DNA from: Fen-1135 sp963705275
GTDB taxonomy: Bacteria > Desulfobacterota > Syntrophia > Syntrophales > UBA2185
DNA: 64,000 nt
Direction: 5' to 3'
NCBI GenBank assembly: GCA_963705275.1
Contig: OY970063.1
Span: 1,364,001-1,428,000 of the forward strand
The notes beneath the pieces were generated by a model. That model searched no databases, was not told the DNA's origin, and worked only from the letters and a program-made list of their open reading frames with translations. Made by a program: the position numbers and the translations under genes. Below, piece by piece: positions 16,869-25,864 of the stretch (the first letter of the stretch is position 1; every line of letters starts with the position of its first letter).

Positions 16869-16898
16869 TGGGGGTGCTGAATCCACCCCCATTTTTTT
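16869..16898 (+). terminator. rho-independent terminator between etfA and its quinone oxidoreductase
   Basis: TGGGGGTG (16869-16876), seven-base loop, CACCCCCA (16884-16891), then seven T. The next gene begins 15 bases later, so it probably limits read-through rather than closing the region completely. Confidence 0.85.
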
Positions 16899-16913
16899 GT
16901 AGCGAGGAGACTT

Positions 16914-19043
16914 ATGGAACTGTCAAAGTTTTCAGTCGGCAACGAAGGAAGAGAGGTTTTCTGGAATGCTGAGAATTTTGAGGGACTCCTTTTTGCCTTT
17001 ACTGCTATCGCCATGGCCATTTTTGCCTACGGTATTTACAGAAGGTGGCAGATGTGGACCGCCCTCGGCAAACCGGAAATCAGAAAAGACCAGATGACGG
17101 AGCGAGTTAAACTTCTTCTGAAAAACGGCCTGTTTCAGATTAAGACCTTCAGGGACGCCTATCCGGGAATTATGCATGGATTAATATTTTTCGGATTCAT
17201 CGGACTGATATTCGGCGCTGCCTTTGATGCGACAGAATTTCATGTGGGTGAACCGTATGGTTTCCCCTTCCTGATAGGAAAATTCTATCTTATATTTTCT
17301 TTCCTGATGGAGGTATTGGGTTTATTCGTTCTCGCCGGGGTATTTATGGCACTGAACAGACGATACGTCACCAAGCCCGATCGTCTCGGTTATAAAGACA
17401 AGCCGGATAACACGCCTGATGATGCAATCGTACTTCTTCTTCTGGGCGGCATCATTCTTACGGGATTTGTGATCGAGGCATTGAGGCTCCACGTCACCAA
17501 TCCGCCATGGGAAGTCTGGTCGTTCGCCGGCTATACCTTGGCAAAGGCTTTCACCGGCGTTGACGACAATACCGCGAGAATCCTTCACAAGGTGATGTGG
17601 TGGACTCATACCTTTATGGCTTTAGGCTTTATCGCCTACATCCCCTATTCACGGCTGGTGCATATGATTACCACCCCTGCCAATCACTTCATGGCGTCTC
17701 TGAAACCAGTGGGCAACATTGAACCGATACGCGATTTTGAAACAGCGGAATCCTTCGGCGCAGGGCAACTCGAGGATTTCACCTGGAAGCAGATATTCGA
17801 TTCCGACGCCTGCACCCGCTGCGGACGATGCCAGGATGGTTGCCCGGCTTATCTGTCGGGAAAAGCCCTTTCGCCAAAGAAGGTGGTGCAGGATCTAAAA
17901 ACCTACTGGCTTGAGCGGGCCCCACTGGTAGTGGCGACGAAAAAGGCCGCCGGCAAAGCTGGGGAAGGCACGGCACCGGAAATACCGGCGCCGCAAAAGG
18001 CGATGGTGGGAGAGGTTATCGATCTTCATGAATTGTGGGCCTGCACAAACTGCATGTATTGTATGGAGCACTGTTCATCGTCCATTGAACATGTTCCCAA
18101 AATCGTCAACATGAGGCAGTACAAGGTTCTGACGGAAGCAGATTTTGCCCCCGAACTCCAGTTAACCTACAGAAATATGGAAAACAACTCGAATCCTTGG
18201 GGCATCGGTTCCCATCTCAGGTCCGACTGGGCAAAGGATTTGGGCGTCAAGACCATGGCTGAAGATCCAAATGTGGAGTATCTATTCTATGTCGGGTGCT
18301 CCGGATCCTTCGATGACAGGGGAAAGAAGGTATCTGTGGCCTTTGCGAAGATCCTCCAGACAGCGGGGGTCAGTTTCAGTATTCTCGGCACTGAAGAGGG
18401 ATGCTGCGGCGATTCAGCCATGAGGGGAGGGAATGAATATCTCTCTCAGACTTTGATGCAAACGAATATTGAGATCATGAATGGCTATGGCGTCAAGAAA
18501 ATCATCTGCACGTGTCCTCACGGGTATAATACGCTGAAGAAGGATTATCCCCACTTCGGCGGCAACTATGAAGTATATCATCATACTGAGATCATCGCTA
18601 ATCTGATTGCAGCAGAAAAGATCACCATGAAAAAACCCATGGACGGTCTGTTCACTTATCACGACTCATGCTTCCTAGGCAGATACAATAACATCTATGA
18701 TCAGCCAAGAAAGATTCTCGCCGCCATCCCCGGCATGAAGTTTACAGAAATGGATCGTAAACTTGACAAGAGCTTCTGTTGCGGCGCGGGCGGGGCGAGA
18801 ATGTGGATGGAAGAGCATGACGGTGAGAGGATCAATAATATGAGAACCGACCAGGCTATTGACGTGAATGCAACTAATATTGCCGTCGCATGCCCGTTCT
18901 GCCTGACCATGCTAACCGATGGTATCAAGACAAGAGAAAAGGAAGAAAAAATGACTTCCCTGGACATTGCCGAAGTCGTCTGGCGGGCAATGGGCCTGGA
19001 AGAGGAGAAACCGCCGGCAGATGTGTGTGCACCGACCGAATAG
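16914..19043 (+). CDS. membrane FeS/CCG oxidoreductase, Etf:(mena)quinone type
   Basis: A 709-residue protein. About five N-terminal membrane helices (to about residue 245) form a NarI/HdrE-like heme b domain with conserved His. Two 4Fe-4S motifs follow: CTRCGRCQDGCP (near 300) and CTNCMYCMEHC (near 376). Two CCG domains end the protein (EEGCCGD near 497; SFCCGAGGARM near 622), as in heterodisulfide reductase HdrD. Homologues next to etfBA in syntrophs and Geobacter are the DUF224 FeS oxidoreductase (EMO/EtfD-like) that moves electrons between EtfAB and menaquinone. Adjacency to etfBA supports that role. Confidence 0.88.
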   Translation: MELSKFSVGNEGREVFWNAENFEGLLFAFTAIAMAIFAYGIYRRWQMWTALGKPEIRKDQMTERVKLLLKNGLFQIKTFRDAYPGIMHGLIFFGFIGLIFGAAFDATEFHVGEPYGFPFLIGKFYLIFSFLMEVLGLFVLAGVFMALNRRYVTKPDRLGYKDKPDNTPDDAIVLLLLGGIILTGFVIEALRLHVTNPPWEVWSFAGYTLAKAFTGVDDNTARILHKVMWWTHTFMALGFIAYIPYSRLVHMITTPANHFMASLKPVGNIEPIRDFETAESFGAGQLEDFTWKQIFDSDACTRCGRCQDGCPAYLSGKALSPKKVVQDLKTYWLERAPLVVATKKAAGKAGEGTAPEIPAPQKAMVGEVIDLHELWACTNCMYCMEHCSSSIEHVPKIVNMRQYKVLTEADFAPELQLTYRNMENNSNPWGIGSHLRSDWAKDLGVKTMAEDPNVEYLFYVGCSGSFDDRGKKVSVAFAKILQTAGVSFSILGTEEGCCGDSAMRGGNEYLSQTLMQTNIEIMNGYGVKKIICTCPHGYNTLKKDYPHFGGNYEVYHHTEIIANLIAAEKITMKKPMDGLFTYHDSCFLGRYNNIYDQPRKILAAIPGMKFTEMDRKLDKSFCCGAGGARMWMEEHDGERINNMRTDQAIDVNATNIAVACPFCLTMLTDGIKTREKEEKMTSLDIAEVVWRAMGLEEEKPPADVCAPTE

Positions 19044-19074
19044 TTTATTTGAAGAGAGACTATAGCTCTTTTGG

Positions 19075-19107
19075 AAAGCCCCATTGCGTAAAGAATGGGG
19101 CTTTTTT
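19075..19107 (+). terminator. rho-independent terminator
   Basis: AAAGCCCCATT / AATGGGGCTTT with an eight-base loop and a T tail, about 30 bases after the oxidoreductase stop codon. Confidence 0.9.
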
Positions 19108-19125
19108 ATTACCATGTCATTGGAG

Positions 19126-19154
19126 TTGTATTTAAACAGCATTTGATGTAGAAT
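19126..19154 (+). promoter_or_regulatory. putative fadD promoter
   Basis: TTGTAT (19126-19131), 17-base spacer, TAGAAT (19149-19154). Good -10, poor -35. It would give a leader of about 145 bases. Confidence 0.35.
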
Positions 19155-19307
19155 CGGTGTCGCTCGCAATGCAATACTTGGGATCTTTGCAGTAAACGCC
19201 GGAGAATGTTTGATCCTTAAGGAATAGTACCGTTGAGCATTCGCTCGCTTCCGAATTCATTCATGACTTAACAAGTAAACACTAAGCAAGAAAAGGGGGG
19301 CATGCAT

Positions 19308-21005
19308 ATGGCTGAAAAGATCAGGTACCAGGACAAACCATGGCTGAAGTTCTATGAAAAGGGAGTACCGGAAACAATCAGTTACCAAGAGATATGTATG
19401 CCGGACATCTTAGACAGGACGGCGAAAGAGTTCGCCGACAAGACAGCTATCGTCTTTCAAGGATACAAACTCACATACCGTCAACTTAAAGAGCTGGTAG
19501 ACAGATTTGCAACATGCCTTGCCGATTTCGGTATAAAACAAGGCGATGCGGTAGCGATTCTTCTGCCGAATCTAATACCATGTGTCGTGGCATATTTTTC
19601 CATATTGAAGATCGGTGCTGTTGCGGTAATGAATAACCCGCTCTATACGGACCGCGAGCTCGAGCATCAATTCAATGACTCCGGCGCTAAAGCCCTGATT
19701 ACACTTGACCTGCTGGCGAACCGGATGATCGAGCTCCGGCCCAAAACAAAGGTAAAGCAGATCGTATACACTTCTATAGGTGATTATCTGCCATTTCCCA
19801 AAAGCCTTCTTTTCCCGCTCGTCGCGAAAAAGAAAAAACTTGCCGCAGATGTCAAACAGGCGCCGGACGTGTTTAAATGGAAAGAATGCATCGCCAAGTA
19901 CCGCCAAAATCCGCCAGCCGTCAGGCTGGGTTTTGAAGATGTGGCCATGTACCAGTACACGGGCGGAACGACAGGGGTATCCAAGGGTGTAATGCTCACC
20001 CATGCCAACCTGAGCAAACAGGTTCAGCAGTTGGAGGCCTGGTTTCCTCAATTTGAGAAGGGAACGCAGATTATGCTAGGAGCGCTGCCTTACTTCCACG
20101 TCTTCGGGTTATCTGCGGCAATGAATTTTGCTGTCTCCGTCGGCTGGGCTCAGGTGTTGGTCCCCCGGCCCCAGCCTGAGCCGCTGCTCGAGGCAATCAG
20201 AGAATTCAGGCCCACCTTCGTAGCGCTTGTACCGACCATGTATATAGGAATGCTCAATCACCCTGCCCTGAAAAAAACAGACATGAGCTGCATAAAGGGG
20301 GCATTTTCCGGAAGCGCTCCCCTGCCCGTCGAAGTGATCCATAATTTCGAGAAAATGACAGGGGCTGTAATTGTTGAGGGGTTCGGCTTGACGGAAACTA
20401 CGCCGGTGACCCACATCAACCCTTTCGGCGGTGTACGCAAGGTCGGCAGCATTGGTGTGCCCATCTCAGATACCGAATGCCGTATTGTCAGCCTTGATGA
20501 TGGCGTCACAGACATGCCGGTGGGAGAACCGGGAGAGCTGATCATAAAGGGGCCGCAGGTAATGAAAGGCTACAAAGGCATGCCCGACGAGACGGCAAAT
20601 ACACTTCGGAATGGCTGGTGTTATACAGGAGACATCGCCACAATTGATCAGGATGGGTACTTTTATATCGTGGATCGAAAGAAAGATATGATTATATCAG
20701 GCGGATTTAATGTCTATCCAAGAGACATTGATGAGGTATTCTACGAACACCCCAAGGTACAGGAGGCATGCTCTATCGGAATTCCCGATCCCAAGAGAGG
20801 GGAAAATGTCAAGGTGTTCGTAGTCCTCAGGGAAGGCCAGACAGCCACCCAGGAAGAATTCATAGAATACTGCAAGACGAAGCTTGCAACTTACAAATGT
20901 CCCACAGAGATTGAGGTTCGCAAAGAGTTGCCCAAGACGAATGTGGGGAAGATCCTTCGCAAGCAGCTGAGAGTAGAGGAACTGGAAAAACGAAAAAGTA
21001 AATAA
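19308..21005 (+). CDS. fadD: long-chain fatty-acid--CoA ligase
   Basis: A 565-residue ANL-family acyl-CoA synthetase. It has the P-loop YTGGTTGVSKGVMLTH, GFGLTETTPVTH, CYTGDIA, DRKKDMIISGGFNVYPRDI and the C-terminal lysine in PKTNVGKILRKQLR, so all core motifs are complete. GGGGGG is one base from ATG 19302 but seven from ATG 19308, so the latter is chosen. Substrate class is inferred from family resemblance; medium or aromatic acids are possible in a syntroph. Confidence 0.85.
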   Translation: MAEKIRYQDKPWLKFYEKGVPETISYQEICMPDILDRTAKEFADKTAIVFQGYKLTYRQLKELVDRFATCLADFGIKQGDAVAILLPNLIPCVVAYFSILKIGAVAVMNNPLYTDRELEHQFNDSGAKALITLDLLANRMIELRPKTKVKQIVYTSIGDYLPFPKSLLFPLVAKKKKLAADVKQAPDVFKWKECIAKYRQNPPAVRLGFEDVAMYQYTGGTTGVSKGVMLTHANLSKQVQQLEAWFPQFEKGTQIMLGALPYFHVFGLSAAMNFAVSVGWAQVLVPRPQPEPLLEAIREFRPTFVALVPTMYIGMLNHPALKKTDMSCIKGAFSGSAPLPVEVIHNFEKMTGAVIVEGFGLTETTPVTHINPFGGVRKVGSIGVPISDTECRIVSLDDGVTDMPVGEPGELIIKGPQVMKGYKGMPDETANTLRNGWCYTGDIATIDQDGYFYIVDRKKDMIISGGFNVYPRDIDEVFYEHPKVQEACSIGIPDPKRGENVKVFVVLREGQTATQEEFIEYCKTKLATYKCPTEIEVRKELPKTNVGKILRKQLRVEELEKRKSK

Positions 21006-21020
21006 TACCGTTGAGAACGG

Positions 21021-21056
21021 GCGAAAGGGGTCCTTGGTAACTCGGAACCCCTTTCG
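21021..21056. terminator. hairpin between convergent fadD and apgM
   Basis: GCGAAAGGGGT-CC and GG-ACCCCTTTCGC form a long stem with one bulge. T tails are weak on both strands; it sits 15 bases after fadD and 14 after apgM (minus), so it probably serves both. Confidence 0.65.
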
Positions 21057-21069
21057 CTGTTGTATTATT

Positions 21070-22278
21070 CTATGCGCCGAATTTCTCCAGTCTCCCCGCA
21101 TGGGCCAGCGCAAGCCCCATTAGATGGACCATCGGCATTCTCCCCAACCCGCCCGAGATGCAGTTCCTCTCACCAAATTGATTGACCCGATCCGGCCGAG
21201 CGGTTGCTGAATACAGGAGTACCGGCAAAGGATGCCAACTGTGGGAGGCAAGAGCCGCCGGTGTAGAGTGGTCACCGGTGATAACCAAGACATCAGGCTT
21301 GAGATCCGTGACCATGGGGACCAGGGAGTCCACCTCTTCGATTACCTTCACCTTGGCATCGAAATTGCCATCTTCGCCCCGCGAATCAGTTGCCTTCACG
21401 TGAACAAAGAAGAAGTCATACTTTCCGTAGTTTTCCCGGAGGGCCATGATTTCCCCTTTGATGGAATCGGGCTGAGGGCCAATGATCATGCCGAGAAGCC
21501 GCGCTATACCACGGTACATAGGATAGGTGGCAATAGCCAAGGCATTGAGACCAAACCGTTCGCTTAAGTACGGAAACCTTCTATACGTGGAATAGCCGCG
21601 GAGGAGGAGCATATTCGCTTTCTCTTCGTCAGAAAGCGCTTCCCTTGCCTTACCTACAAGATTCCGAAGAATATCAGATGTCTCTTCCGCTTCCGGGACG
21701 AGCGCTTTCGGCGTCAGGGCCGGGAGCCCCGTCTTCTGCGGGTCCGTCTCCTGAATCTCTTCCCGGAGACGATCCCTTCTCAGGGCCAAAAGGGCACGGT
21801 GTTCTCGGACCGGTTCAAAGATGACCTCAACATCCGATATTTTCCGGATTTTGTCCTGCAGTTTCTTGCAGATTCTCTTATTGGTCTCGTTGTCGATCCG
21901 GCCGGCCCGTCGATCGATGATAACACCATCCTTGTCGATCGTGGCAAAGTTGATCCTTATGAGGAGATCCCGCTCGGTCATGGGAAAGTCGATTCCGGCT
22001 GCCTCCAATATCCCCCGTCCGATATTGTTCTTGATCGGATCGTAACCAAAGAGGGCGAAGTGGGCCGGCCCGCTGCCTGGCGTGATCCCATATCCAACAG
22101 GATCCAAAAGCCCGCATACGGATTTCTCTGCGAGGGCATCCATATTGGGTGTCCTCGCCGCCTCCAACTCCGTTTGATCCCCATGTCCCATAGGCAGGCC
22201 ACCGAGCCCGTCCATGATGAGAAAAATAATCTTCGTGCTATTTTTTACAACAAGGCTGTCAATGAATTCCGGATCCAT
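21070..22278 (-). CDS. apgM: cofactor-independent phosphoglycerate mutase, archaeal type
   Basis: A 402-residue alkaline-phosphatase-superfamily enzyme (ApgM), interconverting 3- and 2-phosphoglycerate. It has the N-terminal metal motif MDGLGGLP, TPNMDALA, GYGITPGSGPAH with the Ser nucleophile, FDAKVKVIEEVD and the metal motif ITGDHSTP. It follows thiolase by seven bases on the same strand and lacks its own clear ribosome site. Glycolytic enzyme after beta-oxidation-type genes is an odd pairing but common coupling of spacing suggests one transcript. Confidence 0.93.
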   Translation of the reverse strand: MDPEFIDSLVVKNSTKIIFLIMDGLGGLPMGHGDQTELEAARTPNMDALAEKSVCGLLDPVGYGITPGSGPAHFALFGYDPIKNNIGRGILEAAGIDFPMTERDLLIRINFATIDKDGVIIDRRAGRIDNETNKRICKKLQDKIRKISDVEVIFEPVREHRALLALRRDRLREEIQETDPQKTGLPALTPKALVPEAEETSDILRNLVGKAREALSDEEKANMLLLRGYSTYRRFPYLSERFGLNALAIATYPMYRGIARLLGMIIGPQPDSIKGEIMALRENYGKYDFFFVHVKATDSRGEDGNFDAKVKVIEEVDSLVPMVTDLKPDVLVITGDHSTPAALASHSWHPLPVLLYSATARPDRVNQFGERNCISGGLGRMPMVHLMGLALAHAGRLEKFGA

Positions 22279-22285
22279 AAGCGCT

Positions 22286-23578
22286 CTATGCCCTTTCGAG
22301 GACTATCGCCATGCCCTGCCCGCCTCCTATACAAAGTGTAGCCAGGCCAAGATTAAGATTTTTCTTCTTCATCTGCATGGCAAGGGTATAAGTGATCCTC
22401 GCACCCGTACAACCAATGGGATGGCCGATGGAAATACCGCTGCCGTTGATATTGCACTTGTCCATATCAATCTTCAGCTCTCTGATGCAGGCCAAGGCCT
22501 GGACCGCAAAGGCTTCATTTAGTTCAATCAGATCGATGTCTTTCATGGTCAATCCGAGTTTCTTGAAAACCTTCCGCGTCGCCGGGATTGGACCAAGTCC
22601 CATGTAAGCCGGGTCAACACCACCCGCGGCAAATCCTTTGATCTTCGCCAGCGGTTTCAGGCCCAGCTCCTTCGCTTTATCCGCGCCCATTACAACTACA
22701 GCAGCCGCACCATCGTTAACGCCTGATGAGTTCCCGGCTGTGACAGTTCCTCCGTCCCTCTTGAAAGCGGGCGCCAGTTTGGCCATCTTCTCCATTGATG
22801 TATCCATAGGGCGTTCATCCACCTTAAATATAGTGGGATCGCCTTTTTTCTGAGGGATTACAACAGGGACAATCTCCTCGGCATATGTACCGTTGGCTAT
22901 AGCAACTCTTGCCCTTTGATGACTAATCAAGGCAATTTCATCCTGCTCCCGCCTAGTAATCCCATATTTTGCCGCGATATTTTCCGCCGTAAATCCCATG
23001 TGATAACTGTTGAATATCTCATAAAGACCGTCATACACCATTACATCCGTAATCTTGCCGAACGGCATACTCATGCGGTATCCCCAACGGGCATCCGGAA
23101 GGACGAACGGTGCATTGCTCATATTTTCCATGCCGCCCGCAACGATTGCATCCGCGTCACCCGAACTGATAATTTGTGAAGCGAGGGTTATCGCCTTCAT
23201 GCCGGAAGCACACACCTTATTTATGGTAAACGCATTGGTCTCTTCCGGTAGGCCTGCATATATGCTCGCCTGCCTTGCCGGATTCTGTCCGAGGGCCGCC
23301 TGGAGCACATTTCCCATAATGCATTCGTCGAAATAGACAGGTTTCAATGCACGGTCATAATCGTAATACTTCTTGTTGATATCCGTCATGTCAAATTCGC
23401 CGAAGACATCAGGACGGGCGGATTTAACAGAATCACTGATGACAGGTCGCAATCCGGCTCTCTTGACGGCCTCTTTGATAACCAGCGAACCCAGGTCAAC
23501 AGTCCTTACTCCATTGAGGGCGCATCCAAAACTACCAACAGCAGTTCTCGCACCACTCACTATAACAACTTCTCTCAT
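22286..23578 (-). CDS. acetyl-CoA C-acyltransferase (thiolase)
   Basis: A 430-residue thiolase. The nucleophilic Cys is in INKVCASGMKAI, the NEAFAV motif is present, and the C-terminal signature GHPIGCTGAR with CIGGGQG supplies the second Cys and His. Roughly 35 residues longer than the usual 390, mostly as an insert near residues 55-90 (DVFGEFDMTDINKKY). It may act in beta-oxidation or acetoacetyl-CoA formation. The AAGGAGG ribosome site is good. It lies between an acyl-CoA ligase-like gene and apgM. Confidence 0.92.
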   Translation of the reverse strand: MREVVIVSGARTAVGSFGCALNGVRTVDLGSLVIKEAVKRAGLRPVISDSVKSARPDVFGEFDMTDINKKYYDYDRALKPVYFDECIMGNVLQAALGQNPARQASIYAGLPEETNAFTINKVCASGMKAITLASQIISSGDADAIVAGGMENMSNAPFVLPDARWGYRMSMPFGKITDVMVYDGLYEIFNSYHMGFTAENIAAKYGITRREQDEIALISHQRARVAIANGTYAEEIVPVVIPQKKGDPTIFKVDERPMDTSMEKMAKLAPAFKRDGGTVTAGNSSGVNDGAAAVVVMGADKAKELGLKPLAKIKGFAAGGVDPAYMGLGPIPATRKVFKKLGLTMKDIDLIELNEAFAVQALACIRELKIDMDKCNINGSGISIGHPIGCTGARITYTLAMQMKKKNLNLGLATLCIGGGQGMAIVLERA

Positions 23579-23653
23579 ACCTAGTAACCTCCTTGCGTTA
23601 AAGTATCTTGAATTTTATTTTCTTCAAAAAGTCAGATTATTTCTTGCTGATCC

Positions 23654-25132
23654 CTATGAAACACTTGGCATGTCAATGGATTCAACAAATTCTATTGCTC
23701 GCGGCACCTTGTAAGATGACAGATAATTTCTGCAATGCCGCGTAAGTTCCTTTTCGCTTACCGGTATATCCGACCTCTTTACAATAAGGGCCTTGACAAT
23801 TTCTCCTCTCATGAAATCAGACTTCGCCACTACCATTGATGCCTGGACAGCAGGATGAAGTTCCAGAACCATCTCGACCTCGCGGGGATAGACATTGAAT
23901 CCACTGGTTATAATCATACGTTTCTTTCGTCCCGTAAGAAAAATGTAGCCATCCTCATCGATTTTGGCAAGATCACTCGTATAGAGCCATCCGTCCCTGA
24001 TGACTTGCGCCGTCGCCTCCTCATTCTTATAGTAACCTTTCATCACATTGACACCCCTGATGACAAGTTCTCCGATTTCACCGCGAGGGATCTCGTTCCC
24101 CTGATCGTCAACGGCCTTCGCTTCGACACCGGGGATGACGGTTCCTATCGATCCCGGCTTGTGTGCCTTATCCCGCATGCCTACGGAACATACGGGAGAG
24201 GCCTCTGTAAGCCCGTAGCCTTCCCTCAATATGCACTTAAACTTATCTTCAAACATGGGGATGAAATCAGGGGGCATCGTCGATCCCCCGGTGATGCAGA
24301 AGTCTAAAGAGCTGATATCATATTTGTCGGTATCGGGATACATAACCATACCTAGAAAAAGCCTGGGGACGGCTGCGATATAGGTCACCTTATCTTTTTC
24401 TATGGAGCCGAAAATGGCTTCCATCGTGAAACGATCCATCAATACGATGCCTGCGCCTATCCGGATGGCTCCTAGCATATTAACGACGGCCCCGAACGCA
24501 TGGAAGAGGGGAATGATGGCGAGGCTGCGATCCTTCTCGGTCGTATGATATAGATCTGTAACAAGGTTGGACTGCGTCCAAAGATTCCTGTGGGTCAGGA
24601 CCGCGCCAAGGGGCCTGCCAGTGAGGCCGGCGGTATAGATCATCACGGCCGGATCCTCATCAGCAATATCGGGCATTTTGAGGGTAAACGGCCCTTTCTC
24701 GATTGTCTCTCTGAATTGAGAAGCGGTGTCAAGGCCACTGGTAGTAATGATATGATTGCAGAGCGGGATATCTTCTCTGATTTCTTCGTACCTTTTCGCC
24801 AGTGGCGTTTCGGTGATCAGGCATTTCGCATCACTGTTTCCTATGAGATGGCGAAGCTCATAGGACGTTGACAAAATATTTACTGTAACGGCGACAGCGC
24901 CCAGTTTCTGGACAGCGAAATAAGATATCACGAACTCCGGACAGTTGGGGAGCATGATGGCGACCTTATCCCCTTTTTGTATACCCAGGCCTCTCAATTC
25001 ATTTCCCAGGGAGTTCACTGCGCTGTGGAGGGCCTCATAGGTCAAGGATTTTCCGTCATAGAGAATAGCAGCATTATTTGGATAACGATGGGAGCTTTCC
25101 TCAAGCATTCTTCCCAGATTCATAGCAAGCAT
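23654..25132 (-). CDS. acyl-CoA ligase homologue with degenerate motifs
   Basis: A 492-residue ANL-family protein. Overall fold markers are present (GYGLTEASPV, GRKKRMIITSGFNVYPREVE). However the P-loop reads YTAGLTGRPLGA instead of YTSGTTGxPKG, so the conserved Lys is Leu; the TGD motif is TSD; and the chain stops at a TAG just where the catalytic-lysine motif (PKTxxGKI) should begin. Downstream codons do not resemble the missing tail in any frame I read. It may be impaired, may have another activity, or may be a recent truncation. Start is ATG 25132 or 25123. It probably heads the operon with thiolase and apgM. Confidence 0.75.
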   Translation of the reverse strand: MLAMNLGRMLEESSHRYPNNAAILYDGKSLTYEALHSAVNSLGNELRGLGIQKGDKVAIMLPNCPEFVISYFAVQKLGAVAVTVNILSTSYELRHLIGNSDAKCLITETPLAKRYEEIREDIPLCNHIITTSGLDTASQFRETIEKGPFTLKMPDIADEDPAVMIYTAGLTGRPLGAVLTHRNLWTQSNLVTDLYHTTEKDRSLAIIPLFHAFGAVVNMLGAIRIGAGIVLMDRFTMEAIFGSIEKDKVTYIAAVPRLFLGMVMYPDTDKYDISSLDFCITGGSTMPPDFIPMFEDKFKCILREGYGLTEASPVCSVGMRDKAHKPGSIGTVIPGVEAKAVDDQGNEIPRGEIGELVIRGVNVMKGYYKNEEATAQVIRDGWLYTSDLAKIDEDGYIFLTGRKKRMIITSGFNVYPREVEMVLELHPAVQASMVVAKSDFMRGEIVKALIVKRSDIPVSEKELTRHCRNYLSSYKVPRAIEFVESIDMPSVS

Positions 25133-25215
25133 TACCTCGGGCCATTTTTCGCCTTCTTAGCATATATCGGTACTTTTATTCAAGCAGAACTATAGTTATG
25201 GAGACTCATTTCCCC

Positions 25216-25244
25216 TTGATGGGAAGACCCTTTTAACTTATAAT
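25216..25244 (+). promoter_or_regulatory. promoter for ytfJ-like gene and folD
   Basis: TTGATG (25216-25221), 17-base spacer, perfect TATAAT (25239-25244), about 45 bases before the next start codon. Confidence 0.65.
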
Positions 25245-25288
25245 CGGACCTCAAGGTTGTTTATTTTCTGAATGACTTGGAGGAGATC

Positions 25289-25816
25289 ATGAAGAATCTT
25301 ATAATGGGTGTTCTTCTGGTGCTGTTATGGAGCACATTTGCAGTCGCTGCGGACTTGAAGGTGGGGGAAAAGGCTCTCGATTTCAGACTGAGGGACTCAC
25401 TGGGTAAGGAATACACTTTAAATTCGCCTGAATTAAAAGGCAGGGTTTTGTACTTCAATTATTCAGACCCTAGCTCAAAAGACATGAATAAACACGTTGA
25501 TGATGCCCTCAAAAACGATCCCGGGTTGGACCGGAAGAAGAGCTATATCGGATTAGGCATTGCCAATATGAAGGCTAGCCTACTGCCTGATTTTGCAATT
25601 GCACGGGTAGTAAAAAGCAAGCAGCAGGAGACTGGCGCCACTATTCTTCTCGATGACAACTACATCATCCTGAACAGTTGGGGACTGAAAAACAAGGTAT
25701 CGAACGTTGTTGTCCTGGATAAGGAGAGAATCTGCCGATATATCTATAAAGGAAAACTCCCCGCAGATGAGGTTGAAAAGCTGATTAACAAGATTAAAGA
25801 ATATCAGATAAAATAA
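25289..25816 (+). CDS. secreted YtfJ-like thioredoxin-fold protein
   Basis: A 175-residue protein with a signal peptide (MKNLIMGVLLVLLW...AVAAD). After it comes a redoxin-like strand pattern (VGEKALDFRL, GRVLYFNYSD) and a C-terminal block SNVVVLDKERICRYIYKGKL similar to the YtfJ family. The usual CxxC is absent: only one Cys remains, in the ICRY segment, so a thiol-disulfide role is doubtful. ATG 25289 is preceded by GGAGGAG; an ATG four codons earlier overlaps that site. Function unknown. folD follows after 48 bases. Confidence 0.65.
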   Translation: MKNLIMGVLLVLLWSTFAVAADLKVGEKALDFRLRDSLGKEYTLNSPELKGRVLYFNYSDPSSKDMNKHVDDALKNDPGLDRKKSYIGLGIANMKASLLPDFAIARVVKSKQQETGATILLDDNYIILNSWGLKNKVSNVVVLDKERICRYIYKGKLPADEVEKLINKIKEYQIK

Positions 25817-25864
25817 AAATGCTGTCTTATCGGTATTCGTTGCTGCATGAAGGATTATTGAACG

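Noticed and set aside
23640..23660. Read-through of the TAG that ends the degenerate acyl-CoA ligase
   Set aside because: The stop is TAG, not TGA, and codons after it do not restore the expected PKTxxGK motif in any frame.
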